A DNA stretch of 64,000 nt from Franconibacter pulveris DSM 19144 (GCA_000621185.1 JHYZ01000014.1:124001-188000), one strand, 5' to 3'; counted from the first letter of the stretch, positions 43,352 through 53,358 are shown. The notes: generated by a model not told the origin, from the letters alone. Program-made: numbers and translations.

Positions 43352-44389
43352 ATGACGACACCGGAGAAGCCTGCAAAACGGCCAACGGAAGACCTGGATT
43401 ACAAACCCGTGCCGCAGCTTGACACCCGCCCGCCTGAGGAGAAAAAAGCGGAGCCTAAGGAGAAAGGCGAAGGCCCCGTCGCCGCCGTTACGCAAACCGT
43501 GGAAAAGCTGGAACGTCGCCCGATGGTGGCGCATCTTATCCGCGCAACGGAGCGCTTTAACGACCGGCTCGGCAGCCAGTTCGGCGCGGCTATCACCTAT
43601 TTCTCGTTCCTGTCGATGATCCCCATCCTGATGGTCTCATTCGCCGCCGCCGGGTTTATTCTCGCCTCTCACCCCACGCTTTTGCAGGACATCTTCAGCA
43701 AAATCCTGATGAACGTAAGCGACCCGACGCTCGCCCAGACGCTGCAAAGCAGCATTAACGCCGCCGTGCAGCAGCGCACCACGGTAGGGATTGTCGGGCT
43801 TGGCGTGGCGCTCTATTCCGGGGTGAGCTGGATGGGCAACCTGCGTGAAGCTATTCGCGCCCAGTCCCGCGAGGTGTGGGAGCGTGGCGCGCAGGACGAA
43901 GAAAAGTGGTGGGTGAAATACCTGCGCGATTTTATCTCGCTCATCGGCCTGCTGGTGGCGCTGGTCATCACCCTCTCTATCACCTCGGTCGCCGGCTCCG
44001 CGCAGGAGGCGATTATTCGCTGGCTTTACCTTGATTACATTCCCTGGCTGAAACCCGTCTGGCATCTGATTGGCCTTGCGATTTCCATCTGCGCCAACTT
44101 CCTGCTTTTCTTCTGGATCTTCTGGCGGCTGCCGCGCCATCGCCCGCGCCGTAAAGCGCTGGTGCGCGGCTCGTTTATCGCCGCGATAGGGTTTGAAATC
44201 ATCAAAGTCATCATGACCTATACCCTGCCTTCACTGGTGACGTCGCCGTCCGGCGCTGCCTTTGGCTCGGTACTGGGGCTGCTGGCGTTCTTCTACTTCT
44301 TTGCCCGTCTGACGCTCTTCTGCGCGGCCTGGATAGCCACCGCGGAATATAAAGACGACCCGAAAATGCCGGGCAAACACTTCGACTAA
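43352..44389 (+). CDS. yhjD: Inner-membrane protein YhjD (YihY/BrkB family)
   Basis: The roughly 345-residue protein is collinear with E. coli YhjD. It has a charged, Pro/Lys-rich N-terminus of about 70 residues and six membrane segments of the BrkB/YihY family. Typical stretches are FGAAITYFSFLSMIPILMVSF and GAAFGSVLGLLAFFYFFARL. In E. coli a yhjD mutation lets cells survive without Kdo in LPS, linking it to lipid A/LPS transport. The start at 43352 (MTTPEKPAKRP) aligns with the E. coli N-terminus; the frame begins 13 codons earlier without a ribosome site. Confidence 0.93.
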   Translation: MTTPEKPAKRPTEDLDYKPVPQLDTRPPEEKKAEPKEKGEGPVAAVTQTVEKLERRPMVAHLIRATERFNDRLGSQFGAAITYFSFLSMIPILMVSFAAAGFILASHPTLLQDIFSKILMNVSDPTLAQTLQSSINAAVQQRTTVGIVGLGVALYSGVSWMGNLREAIRAQSREVWERGAQDEEKWWVKYLRDFISLIGLLVALVITLSITSVAGSAQEAIIRWLYLDYIPWLKPVWHLIGLAISICANFLLFFWIFWRLPRHRPRRKALVRGSFIAAIGFEIIKVIMTYTLPSLVTSPSGAAFGSVLGLLAFFYFFARLTLFCAAWIATAEYKDDPKMPGKHFD

Positions 44390-44396
44390 ACCGGCA

Positions 44397-44432
44397 GGCG
44401 GGTTGAAAAACCTCTGTTTTTTTCACCCGCCG
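44397..44432. terminator. Long imperfect palindrome after yhjD
   Basis: GGCGGGTTGAAAAA (44397-44410) pairs, with one bulge or mismatch, with TTTTTTTCACCCGCC (44418-44432). The A and T runs are part of the stem, as in bidirectional terminators. The remaining 230 bases to yhjE hold no gene; they must carry the yhjE promoter. Confidence 0.55.
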
Positions 44433-44661
44433 CCGCTACTTCAGCATATAAATCCAGCCTGTAACTTTTGTTTAACCAAAAACCAGTTTTATCTTCTGAT
44501 TTTCAAAAATCGTGAAGCATTTCATAGAAGATATTCGGCGAGCCCGAAAATTATTCGCTTTTTGCCTGTTTTTTGCGCAAAGCGACGGCGGGCAGCGCGT
44601 TGAAATGTCGCTTTTGCTGTGGCTAATATGGCTGTCCGACGGTAAAAAATAAGAAATATCT

Positions 44662-45990
44662 ATGCAAGCATCACTCGCAACGACTCTGGAAAACGACCAG
44701 GACGCCACGCCGGTAAACTCTCGCGGTAAAGTGGTTATCGCCTCGCTCATTGGCACCGCCATCGAGTTCTTCGACTTTTACATTTATGCCACTGCGGCGG
44801 TAATTGTCTTCCCGCACATCTTCTTCCCGCAGGGCGACCCGACCGCCGCCACGCTACAATCGCTTGCTACTTTCGCTATCGCCTTTGTGGCGCGCCCGAT
44901 TGGCTCCGCCCTGTTTGGCCACTTCGGCGACCGCGTGGGCCGCAAAGTGACGCTGGTCGCCTCGCTGCTCACCATGGGCATTTCGACGGTGCTGATCGGC
45001 CTGCTGCCAGGCTATGAGAGCATCGGCGTGCTCGCCCCGCTGCTGCTGGCGCTGGCGCGCTTTGGTCAGGGCCTGGGTCTCGGCGGCGAATGGGGCGGCG
45101 CAGCATTGCTCGCTACCGAAAACGCGCCGCCGCGCAAGCGTGCGCTTTACGGCTCCTTCCCGCAGCTTGGCGCGCCGATCGGCTTCTTCTTCGCCAACGG
45201 CACCTTCCTGCTGCTCTCCTGGCTGCTGACCGACGAACAGTTCATGAGCTGGGGCTGGCGCGTGCCGTTTATCTTCTCCGCCGTGCTGGTGTTGATTGGC
45301 CTCTACGTGCGCGTTTCCCTGCATGAAACGCCGGTGTTCGCCAAAATCGCCAAAGCGAAGAAACAGGTGAAAATCCCGCTTGGCACCCTGCTGACGAAAC
45401 ACGTGCGCGTGACGGTGCTCGGCACCTTTATTATGCTTGCGACCTATACGCTGTTTTACATCATGACGGTCTACTCCATGACCTTCAGCACCACGCCAGC
45501 GGCGCAAGGCGGCCTTGGCTTCTCGCGCAATAGCGTGCTGTGGATGCTGATGATGGCGGTGATTGGCTTTGGCGTCATGGTGCCGGTAGCAGGGCTGCTG
45601 GCGGACCGTTTTGGCCGCCGCAAGAGCATGATAACCATTACCAGCCTGATCCTGCTGTTCGCGCTGTTTGTCTTCCCGCCGCTGCTCGGTTCCGGCAACC
45701 AGGCGATGGTGATGGCCTACCTGCTGATTGGCTTAAGCCTGATGGGGCTGACGTTCGGTCCGATGGGCGCGCTGCTGCCGGAGCTGTTTCCAACGGAAGT
45801 GCGTTACACCGGCGCCTCGTTCTCCTATAACGTGTCGTCGATTCTGGGAGCGTCGGTTGCGCCCTACATCGCCACCTGGCTGCAGGCGAACTATGGCCTG
45901 ACTTACGTTGGCATCTACCTTGCGGCAATGGCGGCGTTAACGCTGATTGCGCTGGTGGCAACGCATGAGACGCGCGAGCAGGCGCTGTAA
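44662..45990 (+). CDS. yhjE: MFS metabolite:H+ symporter YhjE
   Basis: The 442-residue transporter has 12 membrane segments and high identity to E. coli YhjE. It includes the loop 2-3 motif GHFGDRVGRKVTLVASLL, GLGLGGEWGGAALLATENAP and FGPMGALLPELFPTEVRYTGAS. It belongs to the MHS (ShiA/ProP-like) subfamily; the transported solute is not established. It follows yhjD on the same strand but has its own upstream region. Confidence 0.96.
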   Translation: MQASLATTLENDQDATPVNSRGKVVIASLIGTAIEFFDFYIYATAAVIVFPHIFFPQGDPTAATLQSLATFAIAFVARPIGSALFGHFGDRVGRKVTLVASLLTMGISTVLIGLLPGYESIGVLAPLLLALARFGQGLGLGGEWGGAALLATENAPPRKRALYGSFPQLGAPIGFFFANGTFLLLSWLLTDEQFMSWGWRVPFIFSAVLVLIGLYVRVSLHETPVFAKIAKAKKQVKIPLGTLLTKHVRVTVLGTFIMLATYTLFYIMTVYSMTFSTTPAAQGGLGFSRNSVLWMLMMAVIGFGVMVPVAGLLADRFGRRKSMITITSLILLFALFVFPPLLGSGNQAMVMAYLLIGLSLMGLTFGPMGALLPELFPTEVRYTGASFSYNVSSILGASVAPYIATWLQANYGLTYVGIYLAAMAALTLIALVATHETREQAL

Positions 45991-46010
45991 TCCCGCCATC
46001 GCGTTAATGA

Positions 46011-46037
46011 AAAAGGCTGCCTTCGGGCAGCCTTTTT
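46011..46037. terminator. yhjE terminator
   Basis: AAAAGGCTGCC and GGCAGCCTTTT (46011-46035) form a perfect stem with a stable TTCG tetraloop, followed by more T. A canonical terminator after yhjE that may also act on yhjG. Confidence 0.92.
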
Positions 46038-46115
46038 TATCTCTGTGACACCGGGCCCGGCGGGTAACGCGTTGCTTACCGCCGCAGGAGATTCAGACGA
46101 ACCGGCCCGCTCTTC

Positions 46116-48173
46116 TTATTTCTTCATTTGCGACAAAATCGCGCCGCACTGATTCTCGCTGCCCTCGGACGGCGAAATCAACGCCAGCAGCGCGGCGGCC
46201 GGGGTCACCAGCGTCGCCAGCGCGGCGGCTACGGCGCCACGGGCGATGAGCGGCCCCGGCTTCACGCCGTAATCCGGGTTCTTGAAGGAGCCGCGCACGT
46301 AAAGCGGCGAGCGCAGCGTAACAATACGCACCCCTTTGCTTTCCGGGTTAATGGTGAGATCGAGCCGCTCGTTGGCGAAACTGGTGGTGCCGGTAATGTT
46401 AATCAGCGCATTTTCCGTATCGAAGGCGAAAATTTGCGGACGGGCCACGCCGTTCACCAGATCGAGGTTCGCCGCCGCGCAGTTCACGCGCACTTCCTCA
46501 TCGCCGAAAATCTGGCCGACGACAAAGTTACCCACGTTGAGGCCGAGAATTTCCATCAGGTTGCGGCTAATCAAGCCATCATTCATCAGCAGCTTCAGGT
46601 TGCCGTTGCTGCTGCCAAGCAGCGCCGCCACCGAGTTGCCAGTGCCGCGGAAATCCGCATCGCCGTTCAGCTCGCCGAGCGTCTTTTGCATCAGCTCCAC
46701 ATCCGGCATCAGCTCTTTAAGCTTCAGGCGACGCGCCTGAATATCCGCCGCGCCCTGCATCGGCGATTTTCTGCCGTCCAGATGAATGGTGGAATTAATG
46801 GTGCCGCCCGCCATGCCGAACTTAAGCGGCTTCAGGCGCAGGTCGCCGTTGGTCAGAATGATATGCGTAGTGAGGTCGCTTAACGGCAGGCTGGCGCTGT
46901 GTTCAATGCGGCGGCCTTTAAAGCGCACGTCCGCATCCATCACATCCCATTTATCGGTTTCGAATTTATCGTACGGCAGCACTTTATCCGCCGGCTGCGA
47001 CGATTTTTCGCCCTTGCGCTGTTCGGCGCGTTTGCTCTTGTCAGCCTCTTTGCCAGAATCGACGCCGATAAGCGGCCCCAAATCCGCCAGACGCAGCTGG
47101 CGCGACTCTAAATCACCCTCCAGCTTCGGCCGCGGTTCGCCTTTGGTATAGGTGAGCGAACCGTGAATGTCGCTGTCGCCGATGCGACCGTTAAAACCGC
47201 GATAATCATAGGTGGAAGTTTTATCGCCGATTTTCGCCACCAGTCGGCCATCCGTTTCAAACGGCGGGGTGTCCGGCAGCAGTACGCCGGTCAGCTCGTA
47301 AAGCTCGCCCAGCGAATCGCCCGCAAATTTCAGTTTTAAATCCACCCCGCCCATGTTCATCGGGTCGTTGACGGTGCCGACAAAGGCCACGCGGGTATTG
47401 CCGGAGCGTAAATCGGCCTGCACCGGGAACGGCGTGCCTTCGCTTCTCAGCGCCAGCATGCCGCCGATTTTTCCGGTGCCTTCAACGGCCTGGCCGTTGT
47501 AGCGCCCGTCCGCTTTCAGGCCAAAAACATAGTTGCCGACGTTGCCCTTGTTCTCTTTATCATCTGCGCCGGTCACTTCATTGAACGGCAGAGGTTTGCC
47601 GAGCGGATCGACGGTAATTTTCACATCGGCGCGGCTGAGCTTGTCATCAATGGAAATATGGCCTTTATCGAACAGGATATTGTCGAGCTTAAAAGACCAG
47701 GCGGAAGGCTGGGCGTTCTCCTCTTTTTTATCGCTGTTCGCCAGGTTAAAGGTCCAGTTATTGTTTTTTTCCGACAGGCGAATCAGGCGCGCATCCGGCT
47801 GCACCAGTTTAATCCAGGGGATGTAGACCGTTTTGGTCAGCAGCGCGAGCGGCGCGAGCGTGGCTTCCACGCGAGGCAAATGCACCATGGTGACTTCAGG
47901 GATTTCAGGCGGGTTGCCGAGGATAATGTCTTCGGCATGGACGTGCGGCCACGGCACCCAGCTGCGCCAGCCGGTTTCCTCTTTGCTGCGCTCCCACACC
48001 ACGCCCAGATCGCCGCGAATAGCGAAAGGACGGTTCAGCTCGGTGGAGACTTTCTCGTTAATGGTCGGTTTTAATCGGTTCCAGTCAAAAGTGGCGATAA
48101 CAATGATTAAAATCACGATCAGCAACACGAAGATCCCTGCTACCGCACTGATTATTTTGCCTGTTTTTGTCAT
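46116..48173 (-). CDS. yhjG: AsmA family protein YhjG
   Basis: The 685-residue protein is anchored by one N-terminal membrane helix (IISAVAGIFVLLIVILIIVIATF). A long periplasmic beta-rich AsmA/chorein-like region follows. The AsmA signature FDWNRLKPTINEKVSTELNRPF-like start and the C-terminal ALATLVTPAAALLALISPSEGS are as in E. coli YhjG. AsmA-like proteins are thought to transport phospholipid between membranes. Length matches E. coli. It converges on yhjE. Confidence 0.94.
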   Translation of the reverse strand: MTKTGKIISAVAGIFVLLIVILIIVIATFDWNRLKPTINEKVSTELNRPFAIRGDLGVVWERSKEETGWRSWVPWPHVHAEDIILGNPPEIPEVTMVHLPRVEATLAPLALLTKTVYIPWIKLVQPDARLIRLSEKNNNWTFNLANSDKKEENAQPSAWSFKLDNILFDKGHISIDDKLSRADVKITVDPLGKPLPFNEVTGADDKENKGNVGNYVFGLKADGRYNGQAVEGTGKIGGMLALRSEGTPFPVQADLRSGNTRVAFVGTVNDPMNMGGVDLKLKFAGDSLGELYELTGVLLPDTPPFETDGRLVAKIGDKTSTYDYRGFNGRIGDSDIHGSLTYTKGEPRPKLEGDLESRQLRLADLGPLIGVDSGKEADKSKRAEQRKGEKSSQPADKVLPYDKFETDKWDVMDADVRFKGRRIEHSASLPLSDLTTHIILTNGDLRLKPLKFGMAGGTINSTIHLDGRKSPMQGAADIQARRLKLKELMPDVELMQKTLGELNGDADFRGTGNSVAALLGSSNGNLKLLMNDGLISRNLMEILGLNVGNFVVGQIFGDEEVRVNCAAANLDLVNGVARPQIFAFDTENALINITGTTSFANERLDLTINPESKGVRIVTLRSPLYVRGSFKNPDYGVKPGPLIARGAVAAALATLVTPAAALLALISPSEGSENQCGAILSQMKK

Positions 48174-48235
48174 TTCCGCGCCTTCCCTTTCTACCTTGCC
48201 TTAAGTAAAGATAGTTTAGGGAAACGGAAACAACA

Positions 48236-49009
48236 TCAGGAAAGTCTTAGCATTACGCGCTCCAGGGTATCAAAAGAGACCGGACGGGAGAGGAAATATC
48301 CCTGAGCGGCAAGCGCGGGCGAAGCCTGCACGTCGCGCCACTCCTCTTCGGTTTCCACCCCTTCGACAATCACCCCTTCACAATAACGATTCATTAGTTG
48401 CAGCAGCAATGTGAAAAGGTTTTGGCCCTCAGGCGTTTTACGCAGCATCGTGAAGAGCTCGCGCGCCACTTTGATATAGTCGTAACGGACTTCGCTTAAC
48501 GCCGAGAAATTCGCCATGCCGGTGCCAAAGTCATCCAGCCAGAGCGGCCCTAACTCGCAAACGCTGGCGAACGAGGAGTCCTGCGGCAGGCGGATATGCT
48601 CCACCAGCTCAAAGCGCACCCACTCAAGCCGGTTGGCTCGATCCAGCAGTTCGCTGTGTTCGCGCATCGTCAGCAGCGTGGGGCCGTCAATGTTCACCGA
48701 GGCCAGCACCTGGTTTTGCTGGAAAAAGGCGGCTCGCGCCTCCAGCACCGACAGCTGTTCGTCAATTACCATCAGCCGCTGGCGAACGGGCAGTTCCGAA
48801 AAATAGCGGTCAGGCGGAATGCGCCGATCCGGCTCGCGGGGATGCGTGACCACCGTCAGCAGCTCTACCGCCAATAGTCGCCCATCGGTTTTATATATGG
48901 GTTGATAGGTATAGGCACGCTCACACTGCAACCAGAAACGCCGCTCCTGGAGATTTTCAATGTTCGCGGCAGGCATAGGTAGCCGTTGAGTGACCTGTTT
49001 TAACTTCAT
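48236..49009 (-). CDS. pdeH: Cyclic-di-GMP phosphodiesterase PdeH
   Basis: A 257-residue stand-alone EAL domain, as E. coli PdeH (YhjH). The EAL motif appears as AVELLTV, and metal-binding and catalytic residues are seen in DDFGTGMANF (Asp pair) and VIVEGVETEEEW (Glu). It is the main motility-linked c-di-GMP phosphodiesterase; its action keeps YcgR from slowing flagella and opposes cellulose synthesis. It is transcribed from a sigma-28 promoter seen upstream, tying it to the flagellar class 3 regulon. Confidence 0.96.
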   Translation of the reverse strand: MKLKQVTQRLPMPAANIENLQERRFWLQCERAYTYQPIYKTDGRLLAVELLTVVTHPREPDRRIPPDRYFSELPVRQRLMVIDEQLSVLEARAAFFQQNQVLASVNIDGPTLLTMREHSELLDRANRLEWVRFELVEHIRLPQDSSFASVCELGPLWLDDFGTGMANFSALSEVRYDYIKVARELFTMLRKTPEGQNLFTLLLQLMNRYCEGVIVEGVETEEEWRDVQASPALAAQGYFLSRPVSFDTLERVMLRLS

Positions 49010-49057
49010 TGTAGTCGTCCTGTTAAACGTGATGGCTGTCCTGGACTCGCCAACGAA

Positions 49058-49084
49058 TTATCGGCCCGCCAGATGAGAACTTTA
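49058..49084 (-). promoter_or_regulatory. Flagellar sigma-28 (FliA) promoter of pdeH
   Basis: On the minus strand TAAA (49084-49081), 15 bases, then GCCGATAA (49065-49058): an exact match to the FliA consensus TAAA-N15-GCCGATAA. It lies about 50 bases upstream of the pdeH ATG. Confidence 0.93.
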
Positions 49085-49160
49085 TGTTCAATCTCTGCCT
49101 GTTTATGAATCACTGTTTTTCCGGGGCTTTCAAAATACCTGTTTGGCTCAAATAAATATC

Positions 49161-49177
49161 GGAACGATGTTTTAAAA
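49161..49177 (+). promoter_or_regulatory. Candidate KdgR operator of kdgK
   Basis: GGAACGATGTTTTAAAA resembles the KdgR dyad (TGAAAC/GTTTCA), 65 bases before the kdgK ATG. E. coli kdgK belongs to the KdgR regulon. The same sequence with three changes occurs upstream of the TRAP operon at 13479-13495. Confidence 0.55.
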
Positions 49178-49241
49178 TGTTTGACGGATTTATCAGCGGA
49201 GCACACACTAGCTTTCATTTTCTCTGTACAGGTTCTTCACT

Positions 49242-50174
49242 ATGTCTTTGCAAAAGATTGCCGTTATTGGCGAATGCATGATTGAACTGTCGCAAAAAGG
49301 CACGGAGGTAAACCGTGGTTTTGGCGGCGATACCCTTAACACGTCAGTTTATATTGCCCGTCAGGTCGCGCCGACCGCCCTCTCCGTGCACTACGTCACC
49401 GCGCTGGGCCAGGACAATTTCAGCCAACAGATGATCGACGCCTGGCAGGCAGAATATGTGAAGACCGACCTGACGCAGCGCATGGAGAACCGGCTGCCGG
49501 GCCTGTATTACATTGAGACCGACGCCAGCGGCGAGCGTACGTTTTACTACTGGCGCAATGAAGCGGCGGCCCGCTACTGGCTGGAGAGCGACCAGGCGGA
49601 CGCCATCTGCGCCGAGCTTGCAGGTTTTGACTACCTCTATCTGAGCGGCATCAGCCTCGCTATTCTCAGCCCGCAAAGCCGTGAAAAACTGCTCAACCTG
49701 CTGCGCAACTGCCGCGCCAACGGCGGCAAGGTGATTTTTGACAACAACTATCGCCCGCGCCTGTGGGCCAGCCGCGAAGAGACACAGCAGGTTTATCAGC
49801 AGATGTTAAGCTGCACCGATATCGCCTTTCTGACGCTGGATGATGAAGACGCGCTGTGGGGCGAAAAGCCGGTAGAAGAGGTGATTGCGCGCACCCATGC
49901 GGCGGGCGTGCGGGAAGTGGTTATCAAGCGCGGCGCGGATTCTTGCCTCGTCGCCATTCAGGGCGAGGCGGTGCTGGACGTGCCGGCGGTGAAACTGCCA
50001 AAAGAGAAAGTGATTGATACGACGGCCGCGGGCGACTCCTTCAGCGCCGGCTATCTGGCGGTGCGCCTCGTCGGCGGCAGCGCAGAAGAGGCGGCAAAAC
50101 GCGGCCATCTGACTGCGAGCACCGTCATTCAGTATCGCGGCGCGATTATCCCCGCCTCGGCAATGCCGGCCTGA
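49242..50174 (+). CDS. kdgK: 2-dehydro-3-deoxygluconokinase
   Basis: The 310-residue PfkB/ribokinase-family kinase is close to E. coli KdgK. The N-terminal signature is GECMIELSQKG, the substrate region is RGFGGDTLNTSVYIAR, and the C-terminal PfkB motif is DTTAAGDSFSAGYLAVRL with the catalytic Asp. It phosphorylates KDG to KDPG in hexuronate breakdown, feeding the Entner-Doudoroff aldolase. It stands alone, with its own operator and a strong terminator. Confidence 0.97.
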   Translation: MSLQKIAVIGECMIELSQKGTEVNRGFGGDTLNTSVYIARQVAPTALSVHYVTALGQDNFSQQMIDAWQAEYVKTDLTQRMENRLPGLYYIETDASGERTFYYWRNEAAARYWLESDQADAICAELAGFDYLYLSGISLAILSPQSREKLLNLLRNCRANGGKVIFDNNYRPRLWASREETQQVYQQMLSCTDIAFLTLDDEDALWGEKPVEEVIARTHAAGVREVVIKRGADSCLVAIQGEAVLDVPAVKLPKEKVIDTTAAGDSFSAGYLAVRLVGGSAEEAAKRGHLTASTVIQYRGAIIPASAMPA

Positions 50175-50177
50175 GGC

Positions 50178-50208
50178 CATAAAAAAAGCGCCGCGAGGCG
50201 CTTTTTTT
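50178..50208. terminator. Bidirectional terminator between kdgK and yhjJ
   Basis: GCGCC and GGCGC around GCGA (50188-50201) are flanked by seven A before and seven T after. A compact bidirectional terminator for two convergent genes. Confidence 0.93.
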
Positions 50209-50222
50209 ATCTGCAACACGCC

Positions 50223-51707
50223 TTACTGCGCAGGCGGAATATCGGTCACATCCTGATGGGTGTCGTCGGCGGCGGCCGGCGTGACGGCAGGCGTCATTAT
50301 CTTATCCCACGTCGTTTGCAACTCCTGCATGCTGTACTCAGGCTCACCCTTCGGCTGCAGCAGAATCAGCGACATCGTCTGCGAAAGCTGCTGACGGAGA
50401 TCCTGGTTTAGCTGCTCAAGCGTCAGGCTGTCCAGGAAGCTCTGGCGCAGCTTCTGGTATTGCTCCGGCGCGATATCCACCACCTGGTTTTGCAAAGAGC
50501 GCATCCGTTGGTTGATAAGGATGTCGGTATCTGTGCGCGCATAGGTGGCGAAAAGCTTTTGCAGCTCCAGCTTTTTCTGCGCGATAAGCGCGTTGAACTC
50601 ATCCCCGGAAAGGCCATTGCCGCGCACGTTCGCCAGCTCACGGGCGACCAGCGCCAGATTGCTGTTGAGCTTGTCGGTCGGCGATTCCACGTTAATGGCG
50701 CACTGGGCGCGCTGGAACAGCACGCGGCAGTCAAAGCCGATGCCGATATCCTTGATGCTGTTTTTGCTTAAATTTTGCTGAACGTGCCAGAACAGCGCCT
50801 CGCGGGCGAGGTCGGCGCGCCAGTAACGCTGCAGCGCCGCGGATTCGCGGATAGGCTGCCAGGGAGTGTCCCACATGATGGAGAGCCTGTCCTGGCGCAC
50901 CATATCGGTCATGATGCTCACCGGCTCATGGCGCAGCGGAGAGAGCGTCGGCACCGGCGCAGGCGTCTCGCGCTTGCCTTTCAGGTCGCCAAAGGTTTTG
51001 TTGATCTGCTCCGCCACCGCGCGGCTGTCGATGTTGCCGACGACGATAAGCGTCATCGCGTCCGGCGTATACCACTTCTGGTAAAACGCTTTCAGCTGGT
51101 TAGCATCCACCGGCTGGCGGATCTCATCCGCCGGGTCGTGGCCGAGCAGCGTCGATCCCTTCAGGCGGTAGCGCCACCAGCCCTCTTTGGTATCGATGGG
51201 CGACGTAACGACCATATCCTGTCCCTGCAACGCCTTTGTAATGCTCTCAGGGGTGATTTTGGTTTGTCCTGCCGCGTCGGCAAGGTACGTCAGCGCTTCT
51301 TTGAGTAAATCGTTGCGGTTATTCGGCAGGCTCAGATTAAACAGCGTGGTGTCATAAGAGACAATAACCGGCGGCAACGGGCGCTTCGGGTCGATGCTTT
51401 GCTGCCATAAAGAGCGCGCCTGAGTGGGTTGCAGGCTGCCGCTCTGGGTCAACGCAAGACGCGGCAGAAAGCGGCTGTAACCGCTCTGCTGGGTGCTTTC
51501 CGCAAGCGAGCCGGTATTAATGGAGAGGCGGATTTCCACTCGGTCGCTGGGGCGTTGCGGCGTCGCCAGCACCTGCCACTGGAAACCGTTCGCCAGCGTG
51601 CCTTGTTGCCAGGCCGGGTCGGGCTGGAGCGCTTCTGCCTGCACGTAGCCAGTAGCCGCTATCATCAGCAGGCTCCCGGCGAAAAGACGAATTTTAGTGC
51701 CCTGCAT
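50223..51707 (-). CDS. yhjJ: Periplasmic M16-like protein YhjJ, zinc site lost
   Basis: The 494-residue protein has a signal peptide (cut near VQA-EAL) and two M16 (pitrilysin/MPP-like) domains. Where active members have HxxEH, this protein has GYSRFLPRLAL after the conserved GSLAES stretch, so the zinc ligands are missing and peptidase activity is unlikely. E. coli YhjJ is also regarded as a non-classical M16 protein of unknown role. It follows dctA on the same strand after 198 bp. Confidence 0.93.
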   Translation of the reverse strand: MQGTKIRLFAGSLLMIAATGYVQAEALQPDPAWQQGTLANGFQWQVLATPQRPSDRVEIRLSINTGSLAESTQQSGYSRFLPRLALTQSGSLQPTQARSLWQQSIDPKRPLPPVIVSYDTTLFNLSLPNNRNDLLKEALTYLADAAGQTKITPESITKALQGQDMVVTSPIDTKEGWWRYRLKGSTLLGHDPADEIRQPVDANQLKAFYQKWYTPDAMTLIVVGNIDSRAVAEQINKTFGDLKGKRETPAPVPTLSPLRHEPVSIMTDMVRQDRLSIMWDTPWQPIRESAALQRYWRADLAREALFWHVQQNLSKNSIKDIGIGFDCRVLFQRAQCAINVESPTDKLNSNLALVARELANVRGNGLSGDEFNALIAQKKLELQKLFATYARTDTDILINQRMRSLQNQVVDIAPEQYQKLRQSFLDSLTLEQLNQDLRQQLSQTMSLILLQPKGEPEYSMQELQTTWDKIMTPAVTPAAADDTHQDVTDIPPAQ

Positions 51708-51905
51708 GTGTACCCCTGATCAACATTCCTGGTTAAAAATCATTCAAGCGATGACCTGTCGCGCATGTACGGCCATCAAAGGTGACGTCAGAACTTTTCG
51801 TTTGACCGCGAAATTAACAAAACGTCACGCAATAAAGTGAAATAAAAGCCAATTATGCGCAGGGGCCCGCAGCCGAGGCAAGCGGCAGCGGGCAGAAGAG
51901 TGAGA

Positions 51906-53192
51906 TCAGGAGGAGATTTGTTGCGGGCGGGCGTCGCGTTTTTTCGGGTTCAGCGTCGCTTTGAGCTGCTTTTCATCAAGCTGTTTAACCCACTTCGCCA
52001 CGACGATTGTCGCTACGCCATTGCCGACCAGGTTAGTCAGCGCACGCGCTTCCGACATAAAGCGATCGATGCCAAGGATCAGCGCCAGCCCCGCGACAGG
52101 CAGGTGGCCTACCGCCGAAATGGTCGCCGCCAGCACGATAAACCCGCTGCCGGTTACCCCGGCCGCCCCTTTCGAGGAGAGCAGCAGCACCACCAGCAGC
52201 GTGATTTGATGGAAGATATCCATATGGCTGTTGGTCGCCTGGGCGATAAACACCGCCGCCATCGTCAGATAAATGGAGGTGCCGTCAAGGTTAAACGAGT
52301 AACCGGTCGGGATAACCAGCCCTACCACCGATTTCTTGCAGCCCAGCTTCTCCATTTTATCGAGCATGCGCGGCAGCGCCGACTCTGAAGACGACGTCCC
52401 CAGCACAATCAGTAGCTCTTCTTTGATGTAGCGGATAAATTTGAAGATATTGAAGCCCGTCGCGCGGGCAATGGCGCCCAGCACCACCACCACGAACAGA
52501 ATACAGGTGATATAGAAGCAGACAATCAGCTGGCCGAGCTGCACCAGCGTGCCGACGCCATATTTCCCAATGGTGAAGGCCATCGCCCCAAACGCGCCAA
52601 TCGGCGCAAGGCGCATGATCATATTGATAATGCCGAAGATAACCTGCGAGAAGCTTTCAATAACGTTGAAAATCAGCTGGCCGTTTTTGCCAAGACGGTG
52701 CAGCGCAAAGCCAAACAGCACGGCGAACAAGAGCACCTGCAAAATGTTGCCGCTGGCGAACGCGCCGATGACGCTGCCGGGGATAACGTCCAGCAGGAAG
52801 GCGACCACGCCCTGCTGCTGCGCCTGTTCGGCGTAAACCGCCACCGCTTTCGCGTCCAGCGTCGCCGGGTCGACGTTCATGCCCGCGCCTGGCTGCACCA
52901 GGTTCACAATAACCAGGCCGATAATCAGCGCCAGCGTGCTGACGACTTCAAAATAGAGCAGCGCGACCGCGCCGGTGCGCCCAACCGCCTTCATGCTTTC
53001 CATGCCGGCGATGCCGGTCACCACGGTACAGAAAATCACCGGGGCGATAATCATTTTGATGAGCTTAACGAAGGCGTCGCCCAGCGGCTTCATCTGCGCG
53101 CCCAGCTCCGGGTAGAAGTGGCCGAGCAGAATGCCGATGGCGATGGCGGTCAAAACCTGAAAATAGAGGCTCTTGAAGAGTGAGAGTTTCAT
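51906..53192 (-). CDS. dctA: Aerobic C4-dicarboxylate:H+ symporter DctA
   Basis: The 428-residue member of the dicarboxylate/amino acid:cation symporter family has the same length as E. coli DctA. Signature regions visible are [34 protein letters not shown] (serine-rich hairpin) and [16 protein letters not shown]. It imports succinate, fumarate, malate and aspartate. The frame runs to 53240, but the ATG at 53192 gives [12 protein letters not shown], as in E. coli, and has AAGGA six bases upstream. Confidence 0.97.
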   Translation of the reverse strand: MKLSLFKSLYFQVLTAIAIGILLGHFYPELGAQMKPLGDAFVKLIKMIIAPVIFCTVVTGIAGMESMKAVGRTGAVALLYFEVVSTLALIIGLVIVNLVQPGAGMNVDPATLDAKAVAVYAEQAQQQGVVAFLLDVIPGSVIGAFASGNILQVLLFAVLFGFALHRLGKNGQLIFNVIESFSQVIFGIINMIMRLAPIGAFGAMAFTIGKYGVGTLVQLGQLIVCFYITCILFVVVVLGAIARATGFNIFKFIRYIKEELLIVLGTSSSESALPRMLDKMEKLGCKKSVVGLVIPTGYSFNLDGTSIYLTMAAVFIAQATNSHMDIFHQITLLVVLLLSSKGAAGVTGSGFIVLAATISAVGHLPVAGLALILGIDRFMSEARALTNLVGNGVATIVVAKWVKQLDEKQLKATLNPKKRDARPQQISS

Positions 53193-53358
53193 AGGGTGTC
53201 CTTGAAGGTAATAACCACAAGAAAAGTGCTTGTTTAGCAATCCTGTTGGCTAAAAGTAACACCCGGTATACATCACAGAAATAACAACACACCAGCTTGT
53301 TAACATTAATGTTAAAAATTATGAGCTGGCTCGCATAAGTCGCGCTGAATCGCAGCGC

